The translations under genes and the position numbers were made by a program. Below are positions 25,673 through 37,584 of a stretch of 64,000 bases of DNA, piece after piece. The notes under the pieces were generated by a model, which worked only from the letters and a program-made list of their open reading frames with translations, was not told the DNA's origin and did not search any database. The first letter of the stretch is position 1. Every line of letters starts with the position of its first letter. Source of the stretch: Mangifera indica (lineage: Eukaryota > Streptophyta > Magnoliopsida > Sapindales > Anacardiaceae); NCBI RefSeq assembly GCF_011075055.1, contig NC_058141.1, positions 12,905,639-12,969,638 of the forward strand, in the 5' to 3' direction.

Positions 25673-27772
25673 ATCTGATAATCCTTAAATCTATCACTTC
25701 TTTCTTCTAACCAACATCCCACATGTGTTTGTCTAAATAAATAGCAATCTTATCCATCAATCTCATTGCTCCATCTTTGATCTAAATGTGGGCAATTCAA
25801 TGCTCAAAGTTTTGCTGGCACCGCAGAACAGTTACATGTCATTTGTTCTAATTTTCTTTTTTATTATCACGGAAAGTGAGATTTATGATTATTATGATAG
25901 GATAAGAGCGCATTCTAACCGCCCTTTCAATCCCTTTGATGACAAATGTATCATACACTAATCCAATAATTTTGAGTGATTAAAGATGTTTTGTTTTGCT
26001 ATTTAATTTTGTAGCATCGAACGGATAAGATGGACCCACGATTAAGGCTTCCACCATATGGGACTATGGGAGTGCCTACCTAATTATAATTATTGCTACT
26101 AATTTTGATTTTAATTTTAATTTTGATTAGGGTTTGGCCTTCTTCTAGAAGGCAAAGTAATCAATATTAGTTTTTAACCACAAAAGAGGACTATGTTCAC
26201 ACTTAAGCACCATAATTAAGTGCAAAATCTAATCTTATATTAAATATGAAATAAAAATTCCCATAAAGGGTTACATTTGTTTGAGACACAGAGCATAATC
26301 ACACTTAATATTATTAATAATAACTTACATTAATTCATTAATAAAGTATAGTATATTGTGATGTCATTTTCAATTTGTAAGCAACAGCCAACTTGATGAT
26401 ATGCAGAGGCCCTTATGATTTCTGAAACTGAAAGCACATTGTACAAATCTACCAGAAATTTCCCATGAAAATCACATAAGCAAAATGATGCAAAGGCTTT
26501 TGGGGACACAAAATCTAAACTAAGCTTAGATAATCAATGTTGAATCTGCATTATACCTACCATTTGGTGCTGCCTTTTAGCCACCATTTATAAGCCTCAA
26601 CAACTTCTACCATCACAGAAATGGAAAGGAAAGGTAAAAAGTAAACAGAAGAAAGGCAAAGGGATAAACTGCAAAGGTAGAGAAGAGGTGAGTGAATTGA
26701 ATTGATTAAACTTATCTTGAGGAAAAGTAAGAGATGAGATGCTTCCCATTGCAGCTGCAAATCCCCCCACATAGTGTCCATTAACAAGTTGTTAGGAAAA
26801 GTGAAGGAACAATTATTGCACTACAGATTTATTTAACATTTAAACAATAGAATCAGAATGATTTCAGCCTTGTCCAGTAGCTGGGAACTGAAGCTTCAGA
26901 ACAATAACAGTAGGGATTGGAAAAAAGAGCAGTCTTTTAGTGCTTCCTCCAAGCTGTCATCCCCATGTTCTACCTTCAACTTCCTTTGGCCATTGAGACT
27001 GGCCCAGAGAGGTCCCAACATAGCCAATCATAGCACTTCACTCCCCACAAACAACACATGCGTATCAACTTCAATGGTTCCATGGAGCCTCATTACCCCA
27101 CACTGCTCTCTCTCTCTCTCTTGAATGAAACAGTGGCTGGCCTGCTAGTCACTCTCTTGCGATCCAAAAGTAGATACATGATGTTTGTATTCTGACGACA
27201 ATGGATACATGCATAACGCTCGGCATCATGAATGTCAGGAAAATTTAGGTATGGGCATACCTGTCATCAGAGGGACTCATATACGAATTCTGGAAGAACC
27301 ATGGCTCTTGCTATGTATGGGAAAAGTATACTCAACAAGTTTGATGAGAAAACTTCAAGACATTTTGTCTTTTGGTGGAAAAGGCAAGATCTTAGTTGCA
27401 ACTGTTGGAAAAAGTGCAAAGATTTGTGAAATCCTTCTTTCTTGTGACTTTCTATTCAACTTGGCATATGTGTGATGCTTCTGTTATTAATAAAAGAGCC
27501 AAAAAAGGAGAACTAAAAGAAAATCCTAAAACTCTTCCACTAAGTAAGCAGTCTTCATAACTGAAGACAGGTTGACTCAGCCACCCAAATCTTTTGCTTT
27601 AAATTCCCTCGTGAACTCTTCATTTCCATGGCTCTTTTAAACCTCTACTTCTGATTTTTCTCTCTAAGAAACAAGAAGTACGGGACTAACACATCTTTAG
27701 TCTATAGCTTCACCCAACTCTTCCAACTAATAAATCAAATATCCAGTTATTAGCTCCTTCAAAGAAAACAAC
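25673..27772. other. CKX1 upstream region
   Basis: About 2.1 kb before the cytokinin dehydrogenase start. The last 1.3 kb (26400-27772) is clearly less AT-rich than the desert to its left and ends in leader-like C/A-rich sequence, so it probably holds the promoter. A short CT microsatellite is at 27105-27121. ORFs at 26557-26787, 26858-27124 and 27185-27475 show no codon or protein signature and are not called. Confidence 0.45.
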
Positions 27773-29953
27773 ATGCTTTTCATGAGAATCTTCATGATCT
27801 TGCTCCTCTGCTGCATAACGGTTAAAACAAACCTTTGTTATTCCAGCATACCTTATTCTTTAAAATCACTGAGCCTTGACGGGCATTTCAATTTTAACCA
27901 AGTTCAGCATGCAGCAAGAGATTTTGGCAATAGGTATAACTTCCTCCCTTTGGCAGTGCTACATCCAAGGTCTGTTTCTGACATTGGCACAACAATAAAG
28001 CATGTTTGGGACATGGGCTGTCATTCAGAGCTCACAGTTGCAGCCAGAGGCCGTGGCCACTCACTCCAAGGCCAGGCACAAGTCCACCAAGGGGTTGTCA
28101 TCAACATGGAATCCCTCCAAGGCCCAAAAATGCAGGTCTACACTGGAAACTTCCCATACGTGGATGTCTCCGGAGGTGAATTGTGGATAAATATTCTGCA
28201 TGAAAGTCTGAAATATGGGTTAGCGCCAAAATCTTGGACAGACTACCTGCATTTAACTGTTGGTGGTACTTTGTCCAATGCTGGGATCAGTGGGCAGGCC
28301 TTTCGACATGGCCCCCAGATAAGTAATGTCCATCAGCTAGAAGTTGTAACAGGTTTGTTAAAGAAATATTAATTAAAAAAAATCATTATGCTGTGAAAGT
28401 TGCTTCGCTCATATCAAGACTGAGGTCAAGTGATAAACAATCACGAATGAGAAATTAGCGAATTATTACTAATGATAGTCTTCATTTTGTCGTGTTTGAT
28501 ATATTTACTTGCTCATAACTAAAAGGTTAGGTTGCCAACTTCACTCGTTATGCATGTTGTGACTTGACCTTGGTTTCATGAAAATTATTTCATTCAAATT
28601 TAATTTCCAACCAAAATAAAAATCACGTACTAACCGCAGTTCTTACTAAAAATTGGACTTAAACTGAGTGCAGGAAAAGGGGAGATTGTGAACTGTTCGG
28701 AGAAGCAGAATAGCGACCTCTTTCACAGTGTCCTAGGAGGTCTAGGTCAGTTTGGCATCATCACACAGGCCAGAATATCATTGGAACCGGCACCTGATAT
28801 GGTAACATTAATAAGTATTATGGTTAAAGACAAGCTAAAAACTGAGAACTCTTCCAGTAGAAAATGCCAGTTCTTCTAAAACAATTTAAAATTTTGAACA
28901 GGTGAAATGGATTAGAGTACTTTACTCTGATTTCAATACATTTGCCAGGGACCAAGAGCATTTGATATCTGCAGAAAACACATTTGATTATATTGAAGGG
29001 TTTGTGATCGTAAACAGGACCGGTCTTTTGAATAATTGGAGATCTTCCTTCAACCCACAAGACCCAGTACAAGCCAGCCAGTTTGTGTCAGATGGAAGGA
29101 CTCTCTTCTGCCTTGAATTAGCCAAGTACATCCACTCAGATGAAACAGATTTAGTAAATCAGGTGATGCCCACCATCTGTATATGCTTAATTAACAAATA
29201 AATTAATTAATACTAACAATATGCTAATGCTAGAATTATTAAAATAAGGCACTCATCTAAATATCTGTTTAATCCCTACAGGAAATTGAGAATTCATTGT
29301 CTCTACTAAACTACATTCCCTCAACTCTTTTCATATCAGAAGTTTCGTATGTACAATTCTTAGACAGGGTTCATGTATCTGAGATCAAGTTGCGGTCAAA
29401 AGGCTTGTGGGAAATTCCACACCCATGGCTCAATCTTCTTATTCCAAAGAGCAAAATACATGATTTTGCTGAAGAAGTCTTTGGTAATATCATTACAAAG
29501 ACAAGCAATGGCCCAATCCTCATCTACCCACTCAACAAATCAAAGTAAAAGTTTTTTTTTTTTTTTAATAAGTCATTAATTACACTAAATACTTGTACAG
29601 TTTTTAACTGATGAATTTATCATTTCGATTTCAGGTGGGACAACAGAACTTCTGCTGTTATTCCAGGGGAAGATATTTTCTATCTAGTGGCATTTCTTTC
29701 GTCAGCTGTTCCCTCTTCCACTGGAAAAGATGGGTTAGAACACATCTTAACTCAGAACAAAAGAATTCTAGAATACTGTGAAACAGCAAATCTAGGAGTG
29801 AAGCAATATCTGCCCCACTACACTACTCAGGAAGAATGGAAAATGCACTTTGGCCCGCAATGGGAAATTTTTGTACAGAGAAAATCTACTTATGACCCTT
29901 TGGCGATACTTGCTCCTGGCCAGAGAATATTTCAAAAGTCAATACCTTTCTGA
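27773..29953 (+). CDS. CKX1: Cytokinin dehydrogenase (cytokinin oxidase), CKX1 type
   Basis: FAD enzyme that irreversibly cleaves the side chain of isoprenoid cytokinins, lowering hormone levels. Five exons, the usual number for the family: 27773-28352, 28674-28801, 28902-29162, 29282-29544, 29635-29953; 516 residues. A hydrophobic N-terminus ([12 protein letters not shown]) points to the secretory pathway. [10 protein letters not shown] carries the GHS motif, with His96 as the expected covalent FAD site. The FAD-domain block [16 protein letters not shown] and the C-terminal [11 protein letters not shown] and [10 protein letters not shown] blocks are intact. The N-terminus (IFMIL..C...TNLC) and GPDHC1 as the next confident gene favour CKX1 over CKX6, the close paralog. 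Arabidopsis CKX1, as I recall it, has a longer C-terminal tail after GQRIFQK; here it ends four residues later. Confidence 0.95.
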
Positions 29954-32900
29954 TGACATCAACTCCTATTTTATTATTTAAAAGAAAAGGGGCCTCACAA
30001 CATGCAGGAAAGATGCCCTAACTATAAATGCTGTAAACCAATAACAAGGAAATTTCCAAGCTTTCCTCACATGTTATAAATCTATTGAGGAAGCTGCTGT
30101 AAGTAGTTGATATATTTTTTATTTTATTGAAGAAAATAAACCTAATATTTTGAATATATTATTAACTAGATCTGTCAAAGGCAATGAAAAACAGCAGCCA
30201 TTAAACGTATCTAAATTATTGATCTTGTGCACAAGACATTTTTCTCTCTTATAAATCCAATTTCAAAACTAGCAATGAAATACTTTCCTGCACAAGTAGA
30301 TAACAACTACAAACACATAATAAATGCATGATTATTTTCCTTTAAATTAACAAGTTGCAAAGCAAAGCAATCATAGAGAAGAAGCAATTTGGGACATACA
30401 AAGAGTATCCTTAAGTATACACTAGATTTACCATGGATAAGGAAGAATTAACTGCTTTGTAACAGCATCCAACTTATTTCCACTAACGCCGTGCCTCATC
30501 AAGATGAAACTGTGCTGCCATGATCAGATGAACAGTATCAATATGTTAGTAAGTTGGCTTCACTTCTGTGTTAAACAAATGCATAACATGTAGAAAAAAA
30601 TCTTAGTAAAAATGCTAGCAACTTCACCGGTTGAAGAGTTTCTGAAAACCACAACCCCACTCCTGTACAGTGGGCATACACTAAGTTGTGAAGAATTTCA
30701 CCCAATTTTGCTACCTTGTTTCCATGTCATGCTGTTGTGCAACATTTAATAACAATTCTGTCAAAAGCTACAGTATAAGAGCAGACCGCAACAGTTCCCT
30801 ATAATGTCTCTATTTTTATCAGGTACATTACATGGCAGAATGCCAATTTAAAAACACTAAGGCATCAAGGGACAAGTAAAGAGATTACAAATCTAGAAAA
30901 TCTAATTTTAACTATATCAGAAAATAAAAGCTTTTACAAGATTATTAACTGCAGTAATTTCAACAATATTAATCTGTTATCAACTCAACTCAAATACCAG
31001 CCCAGAATAGAATAGAAAACTGATCTTAAAATGATAGTTATGAAGTTAGTGATAAAGTAAAAAACAATAAAGTAGAATTGAGGAAACTAGAATAGTTAAA
31101 ATTTAATTTAAAATGTTTGAACTTAATGTCATTCATAGAAAAAAATGGATCTGAGCTAGCTTATATTCTCCAAACAAATCTTTTACAAATCATATTTTTT
31201 TTCTATGATTTTCTTATCCTTGCTTGTTCAACAAACCATTATCAGAGTAATTAATTTTTCCCAATTTCATTTAACTTTATGGCCATCCAATGTCAGCAAA
31301 ATGAAAAAGAACCTAACATAAAAAGAAAGCATATTTCTGTTATTAGGAGATTCTGGAATCTTTATGTCAGAACCATCAAAGCAGTGGTATTCAATAGTTC
31401 GCACAACTGATTCTCAGTTTAATCACTGTACAACTGATTCAACTGACAAGTTGAGTGACAATGATGACCACCTCCATTATTCCAGGATTCATTGGTTCAG
31501 GATACTTGTTGCTGTTTTGAAATCCTTTCAACATATTAATGACTGTTGGAATACTACAACCAGCACATGATACAGTGAAACTTCAATCATTCTTCCAGTG
31601 AGCACTGAGGAGCTCGGCTTGAGAATATTTGCAGGAAAAGGTACCTACCATAAATATGGTAAGCATATGAAGGTTAATATTCCAAATTATCCTACTTGGC
31701 CAAGTTAGGTCACTATTTTGTAACTATGTGAATGATCACTCCAACCAGAATCTAAAGAGTTAAAGCAAATCCAACTCTTTACAACATTCTCAGAAGCCAA
31801 GAATCATGGTCAAGGAGCAAAGTTTCCCATGAAGGGCATATCACAATCCAGTGGTCAAGGGAAAATAAGCAGCTCAAGTGATGAGGGCACCAAAGTATAA
31901 TGGTTCAACACTGTTTATGTTTGGTCCAAACTTAAAGGATTACAATAAGATACTTTCGTTTAAATTTCATTAAAAAAAAATTTATGCATGTTACCTCCAG
32001 ATCTGCTAACTGTGAATCACTGACTAAAATATAGAAATAGAAGTAAAGATGTCATACTATTTCAAGGGACAAAATGCAAACTACTTAATGTGCAAAAGAT
32101 CCAAACAAACTAACAACGCTACTTGATATTGTAATCAATACCAACTGCTTTCCCTGATTTAGGAGAAACTTTGAATTCTTGGTTCAGCCGGAGCAAAGTA
32201 ACAGCAGGCAAACCAAAACATGCAGCATTTCTTCCTTCAAGGCTACTTATTATCAATATTTAATAAAATGTGCATCATAACAAAAATACCAATTCAAAGA
32301 TGGTTGATTTGAGATATTTAAAAAGAAATTTAAGCAATACCAAGATGTTATACACAGATTCTGTCTATTTGCTGCTATTTATGGAGTGACCTATGATAAC
32401 ATACTTCAAAGTAACACCTCTGAAAATACTCCATGATACAGAACTCAGCTACAAGCACAGATCAACAATCAAACAGAACTAGAATAGAAGTAAATGATAG
32501 CTGACTCACATGATATACCATTCACACAAGTAAATATGCAATAACACAACTGAAAATCATAGTTCAACACAATTAGACAGAGAAATAATTGATCAAGAGT
32601 TTCTTTGTAAGAAGAAAAATGCCATCTAAAGTTGTTGAATTTTTCATACTTAATTCTCAAGTTTGAAAGCTTTAAAACACATATTTTGGGAACTATACGT
32701 TACAAAGGAGAGCACACTTCTAATCATTAAAAAATTATAATAATAATTAGCTTTGATTTGCATCAACACTAAAACTGAAAGTGAGATGAATATCAGACCG
32801 AGTCAATTTTCTATGATTTTATTTGTCAACGTAAGAACAAACATGAAATCACCTCTATTTGATTCCATTACTATATATAGAGGATAACTGTCTAAAGGAA

Positions 32901-34250
32901 ATAAAGTTGTCTCATAAAAAAATTTGTTCAAATATCTAGGGGAATATAACTCAAACATCAGTCTCATTACTGCTCCAATAGGGTAAGATAAAAGAATTTG
33001 TAGAGAACATAAACTGTATAGAAATACGTTAGAGTTTATACAGCTTGAAGGAATTAAAGTCTTTGGGTGTGAAGCTGCATCAAGCAAAATACAAAATTTG
33101 CACCAAGAACAAGAAAATAATCAATAACAGTTGTTCAGAAATGCAAAGACCAAAACTCTTTTAACTATCACAATTGAATTCAATCAACGCCCACAATCAA
33201 CATACGACTTGATGAAGCAACCAGTTTAAGTTCAATAAGTAAAAAGAAGAATTAAAAAAATTGTACAGCAACTTATTGTTTCAATACGTGCGCACCCAAG
33301 CCAATTCATCTCCCAACCGGAATTTCAATAGAACCGATTCCAAAATGCGTACTACTTCCATTGGCCTAAAAGATGTTACATCCACCTCAGAACCTAAGCT
33401 AAACACCCTCAATTCGAATTTATAGTTTTTCCTAGACCACTGCTATAAATTGAGATTTGACAAAATCAACAAGCAAAATAACATTGAAACCTAAGACAAA
33501 GGAATCCTTTCTCAAAATACCCAACAAACACCATTCAGAGTACTTAAGTATAAGAGTAATGTTTGTACACAAGTATGGATCCCAACTGGGATCCAAACTG
33601 ATATAGTTGTAAATGGGAGAACTCCACGACGTGTAAATTATAAGTAATAAAACTTTCCTAAAACTAATGTGGTAGGCCATCAATAGTTTATCTATTCGGA
33701 TCCCTACTTTGCATATGTAGCATTATCATAATTCTACTCCACCATGCACTGTCAATAGGATTTGCCAATGATTGTCCACCCTACTTCAGTTATCATCATT
33801 ATTACAGGATATCTGTATAACAAGAAAAGCAGAAACATCTGTCAACCCGTTAACAGAAATCCAATTGCATTAGAATCAGCACAATGTAGCCAACTCAATA
33901 TACCTAAACTCAAAATGCCAAATACTATTTCCCAAAGAAGAAACCTGTAATCTATCTTGAGTTAGCTTTAAACAACAAGACCATCAGCTAGACGAAATAC
34001 AAGAACCCATTTACAAGAACAAGTGTATGATCTAGTTTAACTCATAATTTCATCTGGGTTTTAACCATTAAGCATTTTAGACATTGCCCATTTAAAACTA
34101 ACCATCTGAAATCAAATGTAAACGAAATATTACCAGAGAAATTTTCCATCAAATTCTTGAGTACTTTCCGGTGAAACACCAATCCACCGGGGCTCTCCCC
34201 ACTTTCAAGCTTCACTGTGCAATCGATTTAATTCTTTAAATTATGTTGGG
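29954..34250 (-). other. 4.3-kb stretch with possible minus-strand transcript, no confirmed CDS
   Basis: The left part (to about 30100) should be CKX1 3' UTR. From about 30400 to 34230 the plus strand is A-rich and T-poor, the same bias seen over the introns of the minus-strand genes MUS81 and UBP24, as if introns of a leftward gene lay here. Exon-like pieces on the minus strand: 34134-34149 onward (ATG GAA AAT TTC TCT, then a GT donor), about 33275-33390 (reads SEVDVTSFRPMEVV in frame with the first), about 32110-32240 (reads GLPAVTLLRLNQEFK) and about 30425-30505 (after TGATCATGGCAG, reads HSFILMRHGVSGNKLDAV). I recognise no protein and cannot join the pieces into one frame. A long non-coding RNA, a fast-evolving gene or chance are all possible. 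Confidence 0.2.
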
Positions 34251-35123
34251 GTTAGAATAATTTGTTAAGTAATTAAGGTGAACATTGTTAGGTTTCCCTT
34301 ATGGTTAATGAAAGTTCAAAAAGTCATTTTGCAGCAAGAACTTGTCCGAGCATGTTGGTTTAGCTAAAGTTCGCGAACTTTTTTTAAAGAGCGACGATAT
34401 GCGTATCAATTTTCAAGTATTAGATTGCCAGTTCAAGTCTTATCCTATGTTAATCTGACCGAATCTGACAAAAAGTTGAGATTTAGTTTGACACCCCACT
34501 TTCGGCCGACCACCACCTCACTCACTCCTTATATTTTTTCCCAGGGTTTGCTGAAATAACAAAATTTCATCCTATAGTTTAAAAAATTCAAATTTCCGTT
34601 ATTCTATTAAAGTACATTATTAGGATTAATGATAAAAATATTATTTAACCAAAAAAATATTTAAAAAATTAAAAATTTATCATATTTTTCTTTCTTAATT
34701 TAAAAATATAAAAAGAATTTTCATTTAAAGTTTAAAAAGTGATCATTTCTCTTTTCGGATTTTGAAACTATCACCATTTTTTACGGTCGTTGTCATCTTC
34801 GACTATATTTTCTCTTCCTCTTGGTCTTTTTACCTGTTTCATTGGTCATCTTTGTAAAAAATAGAGATGATTTTGGAGGGAGAAAAAAGAGACCAAGGAT
34901 TAAGACGCCCAAAGATAGCAAAATTCATTGTTTTTTATGATAGTTTCAAAATTTTAAGAAAGAAATAGTTATTTTTCAAATATTAAGTAAAAAAAAATTA
35001 TTAGATTTTTAAATTAAGGAGTAGGGAAGAATATGATAAGTTTAGAGAGTTTTAAGTGTCTAATCTCGAGGAAATTAAACAAAGAGATACAAATCCCCTG
35101 CATAAAAGACATTTTAAATGTTT
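34251..35123. other. Intergenic DNA with an inverted-repeat relic
   Basis: About 34680-34790 and 34930-35035 are inverted copies of one another (both contain forms of TTAATTTAAAAAT and GATTTTGAAACTATCA on opposite strands). They resemble the interior of the fragment at 22880-23162, so this is probably a decayed MITE-like element of 450-500 bp. No gene is seen. Confidence 0.4.
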
Positions 35124-36031
35124 GGGTAATTAATTAAAATAAGCAAAATTTTAAGCATTTATACGTTTTTAGGCCACCCTAGAAAAGTTTTACCAAAATA
35201 AGCAAACCGTATTTTTTTTACCCTTTTTACTTTTATGTTGAAAAACCAAGTAAAAATATTTTTTCTGAGAATGTGCGTCGGTTTATGGTGGTTACGATGA
35301 TGGCTAGGGATTTTACAGTGAAATCCTAAATATGTCGAATTATGTATATAGATGTTTTTGAATGATTCGAACGCTTAAAATGATGTTAATGGATGTCTGG
35401 AAGTGTAGCCGTTGAGAGACAAAAGCACGCAAATTTACAATGTCGCATAAATTGCGCAAATTTACAGTGTCGTGCAAACTGCGCAAATTTACAGTGCCGC
35501 GCAAATCACGCAAACACTGTTCACACAGCGTAAACATTGTTTTACATTACGCAAACACTATTCACATCGCGCAAAAGTAGATATCATAGTCTGTGAACAT
35601 GATTTTTACGCGATTTTGCAAGCGGTTTGCGCAGTTGAACAGTGTTTGCGTGGTGTGAACAGGTTTGCGCGGTGTTAGCGCGATTTGCGCAGTTTGCGCG
35701 ACACTGTAAATTTGCACGTTTTTGTCTCTCAACGGCTACACTTTCAAACATCTATTAACATCGAAACTACATCATTTTAAGCGTTCGAAACATTCAAAAT
35801 CATCCATATGCATAATTCGACATATTTAGGGTTTCACTGTAAAATCCCTAGCCACCATCGTAACCACCATAAACCGACGCACATTCTCAAAAAAAATATT
35901 TTTACTTGGTTTTTCAGCATAACAGTAAAAAAGGTAAAAAAAATACGGTTTACTTATTTTGGTAAAACTTTTCTAGGGGGGCTTAAAAACGTATAAACTC
36001 TTAAAATTTTGCTTATTTTAATTAATTTCCC
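35124..36031. mobile_element. Mutator-type foldback element, 908 bp, perfect 9-bp target duplication
   Basis: Long inverted arms (about 350 bp each, roughly 35124-35480 and 35690-36031) surround a short spacer. The left end reads GGGTAATTAATTAAAATAAG; the right end is its complement with one change. The direct repeat TAAATGTTT flanks it exactly at 35115-35123 and 36032-36040. A 9-bp duplication with long TIRs and no transposase fits a non-autonomous Mutator-like foldback. The inner arms carry a tandem motif close to GCGCAAATTTACAGTG, repeated about every 27 bp at 35425, 35454 and 35481. They are strikingly richer in CG dinucleotides than anything nearby. Confidence 0.88.
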
Positions 36032-36040
36032 TAAATGTTT

Positions 36041-36880
36041 ACAATTTAAAAAGAAAAAAAATCCAAAATTTAAAAATTTGTTAAGGATGGAGGATCCATT
36101 CTTTTCTTGGATGGTTTCATCTTTTATACTCAACCCTTGTTTCTCAGCACACATGAGCCACAAATCAAATAAAAAGAATTGCGTATAGATTTATTATTGA
36201 TGAATGACATAATTTTTAATTTGGTATCTATCTATTAAGATGAGTAGTGATACTTATATAACTTTTGTATACAAATAATAACATATCATCATATAATTAT
36301 ATAGTTAAAAATTAAAGATAAAATAATACATAATTATATACTAACATATTATTATTTATACACATAATTTTATTGTTATCAAGATATGAAAGTCTGGAGT
36401 TTTTCGTGTATGTGTGTTTGACAATTATAGCCATTAATATTATGCACTCCTTATTTGACCAAATTCATTAGTTTTGGGTTGAACCAAACAAACACCATTT
36501 GGACACTCCACTTCTTGTTTTCAAGGAAAGGAACATCTTCACTTTTTGTTTAACACCTCTTATGAGTTTTAGAGATGCATAATATAAATACTTTTAATTG
36601 ATTTAATTAATATTAAAATACTTTTTTGTTTTTTCAATTTTAATGCCCAAAGGCAGGATAATTAATCACATACTATCCCTCAAGGTTTACTTGAAAGAAA
36701 AGGGACACACTTAACTTTTGTAAGGTTACAGAAACCCCAAACTTTTGCTTTGCCAATCTTCATCTTTTGAAACTGCCCTCAATTTGATTATTTTCATCAC
36801 CGCCCGTCTCGTTTATACAAATAGAAATGGGACCGACCGCACCGCATGACACAGGCGATGACAACAACAACGAAGAAACT
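36041..36880. other. Intergenic DNA upstream of GPDHC1
   Basis: AT-rich, no gene. Contains AT-rich repeat copy 5 (listed separately). The right end, from about 36700, becomes less AT-rich and is probably promoter. Confidence 0.5.
36243..36374. repeat. AT-rich palindromic repeat, copy 5
   Basis: Left half ATAACATATCATCATATAAT, right half CATAATTATATACTAACATA. Same core and inverted arrangement as the copies at 21092 and 25508. Confidence 0.5.
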
Positions 36881-37584
36881 AAGCTCTTTCTTCTACGTTC
36901 TTATTTCCTTCTTCCAACGAAACAAATCCGCTTTGCTACGCAACATTTAACGTTAAAGTTTCTGATTTCTTGAGTGCCTTTTTGGTAGCAGTTCATCAGC
37001 GTTGTGTGAATTCTTGGATAACGCTACTCCATCCACAACAAAACAAAGCTCAAATCGGTGTCATCGCGTTCCACAAGCTGACAGGATTAGTTTGTTCTAT
37101 TTTCCCTTCGCATTTCTCTTCTACTTTGGTGGGGTTAGGTAACAAAAACAAAAACTTTATACACAAAGTCTTATTATTTTCTCATTTTTGTTCCAAATCT
37201 CGTGTTGGTTCGGTAGTTGCTGATGCTGATTGGAGAATTGCAAAACCCATGTCGCAAAATAAACCCCTTTTTGCATTTTGTGCTGTGTTCTTGAACTTGG
37301 ACTTTCTATATGGATCTTTGGTGGCCGGATTTTGATTAGTTGTGTGAGGGATTTGTTTGATTTTGGCGTAGAATCCGGAAAGGAAGTCAAAATTGTGTTT
37401 TGTTTCTTTATGAGGTGATTGGTAATGTGAACTTGTTATGGTTGCTTAAGAGACAACAATTATGAAACCTATTTTATGAATTGCTTGTTGCACTTTGTTT
37501 AAGATCACTAGTGTGCTGGAGCTCAGGCATACTACCTGAAAGAGGCTGTTTATATTGGTGGGCACTGTTATTTGGGAGTAGAAA
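36881..37584 (+). promoter_or_regulatory. GPDHC1 5' leader, probably with an intron
   Basis: Gene-like base composition between the promoter and the start at 37585. A good donor (TTAG then GTAACAAAAA at about 37140) and a good acceptor (GCTGGAGCTCAG at about 37525) would remove a leader intron of about 385 bp. The ORF at 36970-37335 spans the donor and shows no protein signature, so I treat it as untranslated. Confidence 0.35.

Noticed and set aside
26858..27124. 88-codon plus-strand ORF upstream of CKX1
   Set aside because: Ser/Asn-rich, ends in a CT microsatellite, no splice or protein signature.
27185..27475. 96-codon plus-strand ORF just before CKX1
   Set aside because: No similarity to any family I know and a competing overlapping frame; more likely promoter sequence.
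34345..34500. tRNA-like A-box and B-box pair (TCCGAGCATGTTGG ... AGTTCAAGTCT), possible SINE
   Set aside because: Boxes deviate from consensus, no cloverleaf, no poly-A tail or target duplication seen.
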